From positions 62,001 to 126,000 of the forward strand of contig JAEEKX010000037.1 of assembly GCA_016288655.1 (NCBI GenBank): a stretch of DNA of 64,000 bases, written 5' to 3'. Below, one piece after another: positions 1 through 7,532 of the stretch. Each line of letters starts with the position of its first letter. The stretch's first letter is position 1. The notes beneath the pieces were generated by a model. That model did not search any database. It saw nothing but the letters and a program-made list of their open reading frames with translations, and had not been told where the DNA came from. The position numbers and the translations under genes are program-made. The stretch comes from Bacteroidales bacterium (GTDB taxonomy: Bacteria; Bacteroidota; Bacteroidia; Bacteroidales; WCHB1-69).

Positions 1-16
1 CCTAAAACACAACAAA

Positions 17-36
17 GGCTGCCATGGTGGACAGCC
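17..36 (-). terminator. Candidate terminator after the metallo-beta-lactamase gene
   Basis: GGCTG (17-21) can pair with CAGCC (32-36), with a further CCA/TGG pairing inside. Read on the minus strand the hairpin is followed by a T-rich stretch and lies about 30 bases past the stop of the metallo-beta-lactamase gene. This fits a factor-independent terminator, although the stem is short and has a bulge. Nothing else is visible in bases 1-64. Confidence 0.4.
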
Positions 37-64
37 CCTGTGGTGACCATTGGAAAATCTTGTT

Positions 65-1162
65 CTATCGGTATTCGAAATTTTTTTCGTACCTTTTGTC
101 TTCATTCACAGGAATCAGGGATTCTTGTTTTATCAGTAATTCCGATAGCATTTTCCCACATGGGTGATGAAATCGGTTGTTTGTGCCATACGAGTACACG
201 CAGTGGCGTCCAGAGATATCGTATAGTTCTTTCGGGTTATCATAGCGAGAACCGTGATGGGGAACCTGCATTGTCTTGAAGTCTTTCCAATATCCGTCAT
301 AATAGGTTTTGAGTTCTTGAAGACATTTGTTATCTCTTGCAGGATAATCGCCTGTGTACAAACACATCATCTCATCTGTTTTTTCATCAGAACAGACAGG
401 CTTGGACAATACCGCCATCGAATAATAGTTGTCGTTCTTTTTGGGGTCTTTGTAATAGTTTTTGTACAATTTCTTCAGTCGCTCAAACCCATCTGTTTTC
501 TTGGTGAAAGAATTTTTCAGAATCATGAAATTGTTTCCATTGAATTGTGCATAAGGTGCAGGGAATTCCTTATTGAATTCTTCAACGAACTCTTTCCAAT
601 CCCCTGACAGGGGGCAATAGAGAATATATTCCCAGCCAATGTTTACTAATTCAATACTATCTCGTTGCGAATCTAACTTTCTCAACTTAATTATTTGCCC
701 ATTGAGTTCCACCGACTCCGCGTTTGGATTCGAAAGAATTTGTTCCATAAACCAGTTGCCATCATCATAGCTTTCCTCACTTCTTATCGTATTGTGTATA
801 TAATCACAAAGCAGGATGTTCTTATCCATAATGGCTGGTATTACAATCCATTCAATATCACACTCTTGCAACAGCATTTTAATTCCATTAATATGATCCT
901 CATGGAAGTGCGAGACGAACAAATAATTAATTTTCTGCTTTTCGCCGTTTATTGTAGGAAATGCATTCCCAATTATTTTGGAAAGATTATTGTGATTGGT
1001 TTGCGTGCCACAATCGTACACCACATTGCAAACATTGTCTGTTCCACAATAAAAACGTTCTGAATAGAAAGCACCTTGCCCTACCGGATGAAAGGTTCTT
1101 GTCATTTTAGATTGAAACATGGCGGATATTGGTGATTCTGAAGGCGATTCGCTTATTCTCAT
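65..1162 (-). CDS. Metallo-beta-lactamase fold hydrolase, ComEC/Rec2-like
   Basis: A 365-residue protein with the metal-binding signature HFHEDH at residues 85-90, a later LYTGDY motif and a QVPHHGS motif near residue 305. This is the set seen in the ComEC/Rec2-type branch of the metallo-beta-lactamase superfamily, whose members hydrolyse phosphodiester or related bonds. There is no signal peptide and no membrane segment, so it should be cytoplasmic. It stands alone, downstream of the FISUMP gene on the same strand. Its base composition is clearly richer in A+T than the purine genes further right, which suggests recent acquisition. Alternative in-frame starts lie at 1120 and 1105. Substrate unknown. 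Confidence 0.75.
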   Translation of the reverse strand: MRISESPSESPISAMFQSKMTRTFHPVGQGAFYSERFYCGTDNVCNVVYDCGTQTNHNNLSKIIGNAFPTINGEKQKINYLFVSHFHEDHINGIKMLLQECDIEWIVIPAIMDKNILLCDYIHNTIRSEESYDDGNWFMEQILSNPNAESVELNGQIIKLRKLDSQRDSIELVNIGWEYILYCPLSGDWKEFVEEFNKEFPAPYAQFNGNNFMILKNSFTKKTDGFERLKKLYKNYYKDPKKNDNYYSMAVLSKPVCSDEKTDEMMCLYTGDYPARDNKCLQELKTYYDGYWKDFKTMQVPHHGSRYDNPKELYDISGRHCVYSYGTNNRFHHPCGKMLSELLIKQESLIPVNEDKRYEKNFEYR

Positions 1163-1218
1163 GATTGCAATTGTTTAATGGTTAATAATTCGATGTTATA
1201 TTTGATGTTTTGTTCTTT

Positions 1219-3504
1219 TTAATCGCGAAGACAACGGACGGAAAAACCGCCGTATTTATTGTGGGGACCGCTGTTCACACTGGCGCTACCTCTAAATAAG
1301 TAGTGGTAGTAAGCGAGGCTGCCAGTGCTCTCGGTAGCGCTCCAGAAGTTGGCGTATGCGCCGAAACCGAGGTAATTGCCAGAGAGGGAGCCAGTGGGAA
1401 TCGCGTATAAGCCAGCGGGAAGGGCCGAATAACCTGTGGCGTTGTTGTCGGAGGGCGTGTTGCCCACAGCGCAGGTGTTGTTGGTGTTACTATTCCAACC
1501 AGTAATGCCAGCCAACGCCTTGGCTATGTAGATGCTGTTGCTATGGCACATATACTGACTCTGGCTGCTCACATAGTCGGTGAGCTGCGTCCACTCCGCA
1601 TCGCTCGGCACATGCCACCCCGTAGGGCAGATGCCTTGCACCCCGCTCGGGTTGGCTGAGGATGAGGAGGAATTCCGCATCACCGCCTTCCAATTGTATA
1701 GCAGGCCGTATGTGGTCTTGTTAGCAGAGTTGTTGTCGGGATAGTACCAATAGGCCGTGGTGGTGGAAGTGCTGCTACCCTGCGTGATGGAGGTGCCGTC
1801 GGCATACTTTGTGGTACGCAGGTTCTCCTTCATCCAACATTGGTAACCAATCCGAACCGTGTTATAAGTGTTGCCGTCGCGGTCGGTGAGGGTGGCAGCA
1901 CCTGGGCAGGGTTGGCCGTCCTGCGGTGTCTCCTCTGTGGTAAAACTCACCTCATTGCCGTAAGCCGTACCTACACTGTTCGTGGCATACGCCCGCACAT
2001 AGTAGGTGGTTTGGGGAGACAAACTTCCAAGGTTGAAACTAAAGCTGCCTATACCGCTGCCTGCATTGCCGTGTGTGTTATTGATAGTGGGGGCTGGTGA
2101 GGTGCTTATGCATATTCCTTTTTCCGTTACGGTCGCGCCACCGTCAGAGGTCACTTCACCGCCGCAGGTGGCGGTGGTAGCAGCGATATTGGTCACTGCT
2201 GAGGTTATAACCGTAGGAACCTGTATAACAGAGGTCGTGAAACTCACCTCCTCGCCATACGCCGTACCTACGCTGTTGGTGGCGTATGCCCGTACATAGT
2301 AGGTGGTGCCTTGCGTCAATCCCGTAATACTGCTGGCGAAAACACCTGTACCACTCCCGTTTGTAGTATGTGAATTTGCAATGGTGGGATTGTGTGAAGT
2401 GTTCCAGCAAACACCACGGGAAGTGACAGAAGCAGTGCCTTGGGATGTGACATTGCCACCGCCAGTAGCTGTATTGATAGTGATGCTGCTAACATTATCG
2501 GTCGTAACTGTAGGCGGTGCCGGAATGGTAAAATGTGTCTGGCTTCCGTACGCCGTTCCTGCTGCATTGGTGGCATACGCCCGCACATAGTAAGTTGTGC
2601 CAGGCGTAAGGCCGCTTAAAGTTCCCGTGAAGCTGCCCGTGCCACTGCCGTTGCTGGTGTGCTGTCCGCTGATGGTAGGGCTGCCAGTGGTTCCGTAGCA
2701 AAAACCGCGGCTTGCAACGCCACAATCACCACTTACAGAAGAACTCACGGATGCCGAATTACTGGTAATGTTGGACACACTGCTTGCCGCCACCGTGGGA
2801 GTGGTGATAGATTCCGAAAAATATATCGTGATGGTTTCATTATAAAGCAGCTGTCTTGAAAATTGCTTGGTGCATTCTGTACCGCAAATAGTGGCGCATC
2901 CCATTATCGTCAAATTATCACCGTATGCCCACGGATGGACTACATTGCCTTTTGTCGCCTCGCCTGACTTCATGGCAATTGTTCTTTCATCTATGCCAAT
3001 TTCATCAATGGCATTTTTGCCTCCCCCGCCGTTGTTTATCATTTTGATGGATGACGTTTTCCCGTTTTGGCGAGCGGTCATTATGTAGGTGCCGGCGGCT
3101 GACAGGGTGACACGGAATTGGTGGGTGCCCAATTGCGGACGCACGCGGTGCGTCCCTACAATGCGTCCATTCGCATCTGTAATTTCCAATGTTACCGCGC
3201 CTGCGTCTGCCACCGTCAATAAAACATCGGTGGTGCCGTTGAACGGGTTGGGGTTGTTCTGCGACAGGCAGAAACCGACGTTGTTGGCATAATCGTCAAT
3301 CCCATCTGTACTGCTCAACGCGAGAGTGGTATCGGGCCAATAGATGGTTTCCTGCCAGTTTTGTGAAAGATTGGTTACAATCACACGGTCAATCTGAACT
3401 CTGTGATTGCTGGCATCCTGCCCTGTGAAGGTAAGGGTCACCGTCTGCGCCATTACGCCGACACAAAGCATCAGCAACATTGGAATGAGAGAAAATTTCT
3501 TCAT
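1219..3504 (-). CDS. Secreted FISUMP-domain protein with three Fn3-like repeats
   Basis: A 761-residue exported protein. Residues 1-20 form a signal peptide. Residues 80-157 resemble a type IX secretion type A sorting domain (NPNPFNGTTDV, a DANGRIVG turn, an SAAGTYIM strand), but it lies near the N-terminus instead of the C-terminus. Three tandem Fn3-like repeats follow at about 235-327, 330-424 and 429-523, each ending in TYYVRAYATN...GTAYG and a phenylalanine-rich strand. Residues 533-761 are a FISUMP domain (RIGYQCWMKENLRT, GICPTGWHVPSDAEWTQL, ending GGFSVRCLRD). The role is probably on the cell surface; no enzymatic motif is visible. The module order looks like that of a recurrent family in uncultured Bacteroidales, from memory. 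Confidence 0.85.
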   Translation of the reverse strand: MKKFSLIPMLLMLCVGVMAQTVTLTFTGQDASNHRVQIDRVIVTNLSQNWQETIYWPDTTLALSSTDGIDDYANNVGFCLSQNNPNPFNGTTDVLLTVADAGAVTLEITDANGRIVGTHRVRPQLGTHQFRVTLSAAGTYIMTARQNGKTSSIKMINNGGGGKNAIDEIGIDERTIAMKSGEATKGNVVHPWAYGDNLTIMGCATICGTECTKQFSRQLLYNETITIYFSESITTPTVAASSVSNITSNSASVSSSVSGDCGVASRGFCYGTTGSPTISGQHTSNGSGTGSFTGTLSGLTPGTTYYVRAYATNAAGTAYGSQTHFTIPAPPTVTTDNVSSITINTATGGGNVTSQGTASVTSRGVCWNTSHNPTIANSHTTNGSGTGVFASSITGLTQGTTYYVRAYATNSVGTAYGEEVSFTTSVIQVPTVITSAVTNIAATTATCGGEVTSDGGATVTEKGICISTSPAPTINNTHGNAGSGIGSFSFNLGSLSPQTTYYVRAYATNSVGTAYGNEVSFTTEETPQDGQPCPGAATLTDRDGNTYNTVRIGYQCWMKENLRTTKYADGTSITQGSSTSTTTAYWYYPDNNSANKTTYGLLYNWKAVMRNSSSSSANPSGVQGICPTGWHVPSDAEWTQLTDYVSSQSQYMCHSNSIYIAKALAGITGWNSNTNNTCAVGNTPSDNNATGYSALPAGLYAIPTGSLSGNYLGFGAYANFWSATESTGSLAYYHYLFRGSASVNSGPHNKYGGFSVRCLRD
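1936..2802 (-). repeat. Three tandem ~95-codon Fn3-like repeats
   Basis: Within the FISUMP gene a unit of about 285-290 bases occurs three times in tandem, encoding residues 235-523. The most conserved part encodes TYYVRAYATN followed by GTAYG; its complement is visible near 1970-2000, 2260-2300 and 2560-2600. Such repeats can recombine and change copy number. Confidence 0.8.
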
Positions 3505-3614
3505 TACTAAAACAATATTTTTCCGGCGAATCCCAAACCAGATGTTCCTACCTTATCATAAAAAGACCATACAAAAAAAGCGCGGGAATCCAGTTTCATC
3601 GCTCATCCCGCTAC

Positions 3615-3845
3615 TCAGGCTCTGGTATTGCCTTCCAACCGAGGATAAGCAATGCCGAAGCCCACGCTGTAAGTATATTCTGAAAATATACACAAACCAT
3701 GGACATTAAGCACTGCCTTATCGTGCGGTTGGATAGAATTTACCAGATTCGAGTAGCCGCAGATAAGACGTTGACTCAACGCCTTTTCAATATGTCTGTT
3801 GCCCGCCTTCCGCCCGTTCGGACTTCGGAACGAACAACGGTGCAA
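3615..3845 (-). other. Short open frame in a non-coding-looking stretch, not recognised
   Basis: The 408-base gap between the FISUMP gene and the Fic remnant (3505-3912) holds one 76-codon open frame. I do not recognise its product. The end of the frame (EYTYSVGFGIAYPRLEGN) looks protein-like, whereas its first 15 codons lie inside the direct repeat at 3801-3898. It may be the tail of a lost gene. Treat it as unproven. Confidence 0.2.
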
Positions 3846-3898
3846 AAATACAAATAAATTGAAAATGGGAAACTGAAAATTGAAAAGTTTTCGGGAAG
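3801..3898. repeat. Direct repeat copy A flanking the Fic remnant
   Basis: About 98 bases align without gaps to 4621-4718 (offset exactly 820), with roughly 80-85 percent identity by eye. The shared core includes CCCGTTCGGACTTCGGAACG and an A-rich part containing CAAATAAATTGAAAA. The two copies bracket the Fic pseudogene in the same orientation. Confidence 0.85.
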
Positions 3899-3912
3899 AT
3901 GCGGGGATAGTG

Positions 3913-4606
3913 CTATTTTCTCCCTTCCACTATTCCAGTGGTTCCCCACCTGCCAGTTTTGTTGCTGCCCACACGGACAATCATGCCCGCCTTTTTCAGG
4001 TCAGCGAGGCGGCGCTTGACAGTGGCTTCCGAAACTCCCAATAGTGCCGCATACCCATTGTAATTCAGACTATCGTTTTGCAATATAGCCTGATACAAGC
4101 GATCTGCTATCGGGTCTGCGAAAATATTTATCGGGTCAGCATCGGGTTTTATCGGGTCAGCCGCTTGGGATTTTGTGTATTCCGCAATTTCTCGGCTGAG
4201 GTTGCGAATGTGCTCCTCCAGCATAAAGTCGCGGAATGGAGCCAAAGATTCCTGCTCGCGGGCATCCACCAGTGCCTGAATGTATTCGGCCCTGTCCTCC
4301 TTTACGATTTTCACTGGCACCAACCCGAACTCGAATTGCAGCTGGTTCATCACCAAACGCGACATCCGTCCGTTGCCATCCACCCATGGGTGAATGGTAA
4401 CCAGCTGATAATGTGCGTCAAAACTCAGGTCGTATGCTGCGATAACATCTTCCTGTGTGAGCTTGTGACGTTCCGCATTTAGCCACACACAGAAATCCTG
4501 TAGTTTTCAACGAGTAAAGATAGAATTTCTGATAGTCTATCTGTTCACTAATTCCCAAAGTGCGGTATTCTTCAAGTACACTCAACAATCGGTCTGCCAG
4601 TTTCAT
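3913..4606 (-). pseudogene. Fic family protein, decayed by internal deletion and frameshift
   Basis: The start at 4606 gives MKLADRLLSVLEEYRTLG and then ISEQIDYQKFYLYSL, the usual N-terminus of a large family of Bacteroidales Fic proteins. About 38 codons in, the homology jumps to a different frame reading DFCVWLNAERHKLT, followed by the Fic core with the catalytic signature HPWVDGNGRMSR and a C-terminal winged-helix region (GYAALLGVSEATVKRRL). By comparison with remembered full-length relatives, roughly 100 central residues, including the region before the active site, are missing, and the two parts are out of frame. Fic proteins transfer AMP or related groups to target proteins. This copy is unlikely to be active. 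The 3' part could in principle be translated alone from 4488. Confidence 0.8.
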
Positions 4607-4620
4607 GCTTTTTTCGTTAG

Positions 4621-4718
4621 AATCGCCTTCCACCCGTTCGGACTTCGGAACGAACAACGCGGCAAAGATACAAATAAATTGAAAATTGAAAACTGAAAAC
4701 GGAAAAGTTTTCGGAAAA
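4621..4718. repeat. Direct repeat copy B flanking the Fic remnant
   Basis: Partner of 3801-3898 at an offset of 820 bases. It lies just upstream of the Fic start codon and so would sit in its promoter region. Confidence 0.85.
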
Positions 4719-4807
4719 ATCCAAGGATGCAATTATGCACAATTGCTACCCAGAATCATCAATTTGGGAATCCGTATAAAATGGTGTCAGCGTTCCTTAA
4801 AAAATTG

Positions 4808-4815
4808 TATCTTTG
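4808..4815 (+). promoter_or_regulatory. Bacteroidota -7 element upstream of xseB
   Basis: TATCTTTG matches the TAnnTTTG element of the Bacteroidota primary sigma factor, 37 bases before the likely xseB start. No clear TTTG is seen at the expected -33 position. Confidence 0.5.
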
Positions 4816-4852
4816 CGCCCGATAAAAGTGGCACACTTTTGAAATGATACTT

Positions 4853-5038
4853 ATGGAAAACAACCTCACCTACACCGAAGCCTATAACGAGCTACAGAGC
4901 ATCGTAAAAAAGATGGAGAACGCCGACATCTCGGTTGACGAACTCACCAAAAATATTGAGCGCGCCCTCCAGCTCATCCGCATCTGCAAGGAGAAGTTAG
5001 GAAAGACCGAGGAGGAGGTGAACAAGATCATGAGCTAA
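4853..5038 (+). CDS. xseB: Exodeoxyribonuclease VII small subunit
   Basis: A 61-residue protein starting MENNLTYTEAYNELQSIVKKMEN, the conserved opening of XseB, followed by a second helix (DELTKNIERALQLIRICKEKL). XseB binds along the long coiled-coil helices of XseA to form exonuclease VII, which degrades single-stranded DNA. The ATG at 4853 is preferred over the one at 4844 because family members begin near the MENN position. The large subunit gene is not next to it, although in many Bacteroidota xseA and xseB are adjacent. The O-methyltransferase remnant starts 3 bases downstream. Confidence 0.9.
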   Translation: MENNLTYTEAYNELQSIVKKMENADISVDELTKNIERALQLIRICKEKLGKTEEEVNKIMS

Positions 5039-5041
5039 CCT

Positions 5042-5290
5042 ATGGAGCAGGAAGCGTTGGAAGAGTATTGTGAGGCGCACTCCACCCCGCAGCCGGAGCT
5101 GCTGTACCGGCTCACCCGCGAGACGCACCAGAAGGTGATGAACCCGCGCATGCTGTCGGGACATCTGCAAGGCATGCTGCTGACAATGCTTTGCCGCATG
5201 ATGCAGGCACGTCATGTGCTGCACGACGGGCGCGCCAGCAACTTCATGCTTCCGGTGCGGGATGGGCTTATGTTTATTGAAAAATTATAG
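5042..5290 (+). pseudogene. O-methyltransferase remnant with in-frame internal deletion
   Basis: The open frame has 82 codons. Residues 1-60 (PELLYRLTRETHQKVMNPRM, then LSGHLQG) match the start of the class I SAM-dependent O-methyltransferase family common in Bacteroidota. Residues 66-82 ([17 protein letters not shown]) match the very end of the same family. About 130 residues carrying the SAM-binding core and metal site are missing, yet the frame is kept. The product cannot be a working methyltransferase. It lies between xseB and trmD with gaps of 3 and 2 bases, so it probably still belongs to that transcript. Confidence 0.75.
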
Positions 5291-5292
5291 CG

Positions 5293-5985
5293 ATGAGAAT
5301 AGATATTCTGACACTTTTCCCTGAGATGTTCGAGGGGGTTTTCTCGCAGTCGATTCTGAAGCGGGCGGTCAACAAAGGACTGCTGGAGCTGCACACGCAC
5401 GACATCCGCGACTACACGAAGGACAAGCACCGCAAGGTGGACGATTATCCTTTCGGGGGCGGTGCTGGCATGGTGATGATGGTGCAGCCCATCGCCGACT
5501 GTATCGCGGCACTGAAAGCGGAGCGAAACTACGATGCCGTGCTGTTCATGGCACCCGACGGGCAGACTTTCAACCAAGCGAAGGCCAACCAGATTTCGAT
5601 GTACGAGAATGTCATCATCCTGTGCGGACATTACAAGGGGGTGGATGAACGGGTGCGAGAATTGTTTGTAACAGAAGAGATTAGTATCGGCGACTACGTG
5701 CTGTCGGGCGGCGAGATTGCCGCCATGGCGATTGTGGATGCCGTGGCGCGGGTGATTCCCGGTGTGATCGGCGACGAGAGCTCTGCCCTCACCGACTCGT
5801 TCCAGGACGGTCTGTTGTCGCCGCCGGTCTATACCCGTCCGGCCGACTACGAAGGTCACTGTGTGCCAGAGATTTTGCTGTCGGGCAACCAGCGGCTTAT
5901 CGACGACTGGAAGCTGGAGCAGCAGCTGGAGCGCACGAAAAAGCGCCGCCCCGACCTGCTGGACACGGCCGGAGTGCAGGAGTAG
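5293..5985 (+). CDS. trmD: tRNA (guanine-N1)-methyltransferase
   Basis: A 230-residue protein starting [17 protein letters not shown] and carrying the TrmD motifs [27 protein letters not shown] and [10 protein letters not shown], which form the trefoil-knot SAM site. It methylates G37 of tRNAs that have G at position 36 and so prevents +1 frameshifting. The length is normal for the family. It follows xseB and the methyltransferase remnant, and its stop lies 4 bases from the convergent pdxT stop. Confidence 0.96.
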   Translation: MRIDILTLFPEMFEGVFSQSILKRAVNKGLLELHTHDIRDYTKDKHRKVDDYPFGGGAGMVMMVQPIADCIAALKAERNYDAVLFMAPDGQTFNQAKANQISMYENVIILCGHYKGVDERVRELFVTEEISIGDYVLSGGEIAAMAIVDAVARVIPGVIGDESSALTDSFQDGLLSPPVYTRPADYEGHCVPEILLSGNQRLIDDWKLEQQLERTKKRRPDLLDTAGVQE

Positions 5986-5989
5986 CGTT

Positions 5990-6550
5990 TCATCCTTCTG
6001 CTTGACGCGACTGGCAGATTTGTACAAACCATTCGTGAACGCGCGTATCATCGGACAGCTCCGGGTGAAAGGCACAGACTAATTGGTTTTCTTGTTTAGC
6101 GGCGATGATCTTCCCGTCCAGGCGGGAAAGGATCTCCACTTTCGGGCCGGCCCGCTCGATGTAGGGAGCGCGGATGAAGGTCATGGGAATGTCGCCGATG
6201 CCCTTGAAATCGTGGATTGTGAAGAAGCTGCCGAGTTGTCGGCCGTAGGCGTTCCTTTTCGCTTCGATGTCCATTGTTCCGAGATGCTCGTGGTCGAGCA
6301 TGATCAGTCCGGCGCAGGTGCCGAAGACGGGCAGTCCTCCGCGCAAGGCCGTCTGGATGGGGGCGAACAGTCCTTCGTCTTTCATGATTTTCAGCATGGC
6401 GGTGCTTTCGCCACCCGGGATGATCAGACCGTCCTTGCGCTGATTCCAGTCGTCGGCATTCCTGATGAGAAAAGAGTCCACCTGCAAACGGCGGAGCATC
6501 TGTTGGTGCTCGGCAAAGGCACCCTGCAAGGCCAAAATCGCTATTCTCAT
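5990..6550 (-). CDS. pdxT: Pyridoxal 5'-phosphate synthase glutaminase subunit
   Basis: A 186-residue class I glutamine amidotransferase with the PdxT motifs [18 protein letters not shown] (nucleophilic Cys) and the C-terminal CAFHPEL (His-x-Glu of the triad). It releases ammonia from glutamine and channels it to PdxS for PLP synthesis. Its ATG overlaps the pdxS stop as ATGA, so the two subunits are probably translationally coupled. Confidence 0.96.
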   Translation of the reverse strand: MRIAILALQGAFAEHQQMLRRLQVDSFLIRNADDWNQRKDGLIIPGGESTAMLKIMKDEGLFAPIQTALRGGLPVFGTCAGLIMLDHEHLGTMDIEAKRNAYGRQLGSFFTIHDFKGIGDIPMTFIRAPYIERAGPKVEILSRLDGKIIAAKQENQLVCAFHPELSDDTRVHEWFVQICQSRQAEG

Positions 6551-7419
6551 TTTCCCCTCTCCGCCATGAGCAACGCTATCTCGTTTTCGTTGATGCCGAC
6601 CATCGCCTCGCCGAGGTCCTCGCTCAGTTCGGCCAGCACCTTCGGGTTGTCGTAGTTCGTGACCGCCTTGACGATGGCCTGGGCGCGTTTTTCGGGATTC
6701 CCGCTCTTGAAGATCCCGCTGCCCACGAAAACGCCCTCGGCGCCCAACTGCATCATGAGTGCAGCGTCGGCGGGAGTGGCCACGCCGCCGGCGGCGAAAT
6801 TGACGACCGGCAACTTGCCGTTCTCATGCACGTAAAGCACTAATTCGTAAGGGACGCGCAACTGCTTGGCCGCCTCGTACAATTCGTCGTCGTTCATGGA
6901 GACCAACCGGCGCATCTCGCTCTGCATCATGCGCATGTGTCTGACGGCCTGGATCACGTCGCCCGTGCCGGGTTCCCCTTTGGTGCGTATCATCGTCGCC
7001 CCTTCGTTGATGCGCCGCAACGCTTCGCCCAGGTCTTTCGCCCCACAGACGAACGGCACTTTGAACTTGCGTTTGTCGATGTGGTAGATGTCGTCGGCGG
7101 GAGAAAGCACTTCGCTCTCGTCGATGTAGTCGATTTCAATGGCTTCAAGTATCTGCGCTTCAGCAAAATGGCCGATGCGGCATTTCGCCATGACCGGAAT
7201 GGTCACAGCCGCCTGGATGCCTTTGATCATCTTGGGGTCGCTCATGCGGCTCACCCCTCCGGCGGCGCGGATGTCGGCGGGTATGCGTTCCAATGCCATC
7301 ACGGCGCACGCTCCGGCGGCTTCCGCGATACGGGCCTGTTCGGGCGTCGTCACGTCCATGATCACTCCGCCCTTGAGCATCTGTGCCAAGTTGCGGTTCA
7401 ATTCGGTTCTGTCTTCCAT
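6547..7419 (-). CDS. pdxS: Pyridoxal 5'-phosphate synthase lyase subunit
   Basis: A 290-residue TIM-barrel protein. The active-site lysine stretch [18 protein letters not shown] and the second lysine in [14 protein letters not shown] are both present, as is the phosphate-binding end of the barrel ([19 protein letters not shown] and [10 protein letters not shown]). PdxS makes PLP from ribose 5-phosphate, glyceraldehyde 3-phosphate and ammonia supplied by PdxT. It is the first gene of the pdxST operon and is divergent from the ThiD-AraC fusion gene, with 113 bases between the two start codons. Confidence 0.97.
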   Translation of the reverse strand: MEDRTELNRNLAQMLKGGVIMDVTTPEQARIAEAAGACAVMALERIPADIRAAGGVSRMSDPKMIKGIQAAVTIPVMAKCRIGHFAEAQILEAIEIDYIDESEVLSPADDIYHIDKRKFKVPFVCGAKDLGEALRRINEGATMIRTKGEPGTGDVIQAVRHMRMMQSEMRRLVSMNDDELYEAAKQLRVPYELVLYVHENGKLPVVNFAAGGVATPADAALMMQLGAEGVFVGSGIFKSGNPEKRAQAIVKAVTNYDNPKVLAELSEDLGEAMVGINENEIALLMAERGK

Positions 7420-7450
7420 ATTGATGTTTTTTTAGTTGAAAAAATCAATA

Positions 7451-7458
7451 CAAAAGTA
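7451..7458 (-). promoter_or_regulatory. Bacteroidota -7 element upstream of pdxS
   Basis: On the minus strand TACTTTTG matches TAnnTTTG and lies 32 bases before the pdxS start. The intergenic region is shared with the divergent ThiD-AraC gene, so a regulator site is plausible here, though none was identified. Confidence 0.5.
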
Positions 7459-7532
7459 CAGAATAAGAAATAATGTGAATAAATTTTGTTCTGATATGGT
7501 TTAATATTGCTTACTTTTTGTAATTTTGCTCC

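Noticed and set aside
1936..2802. CRISPR-like or minisatellite repeat
   Set aside because: The repeats are in-frame protein repeats of about 95 codons with diverged copies, not short spaced repeats.
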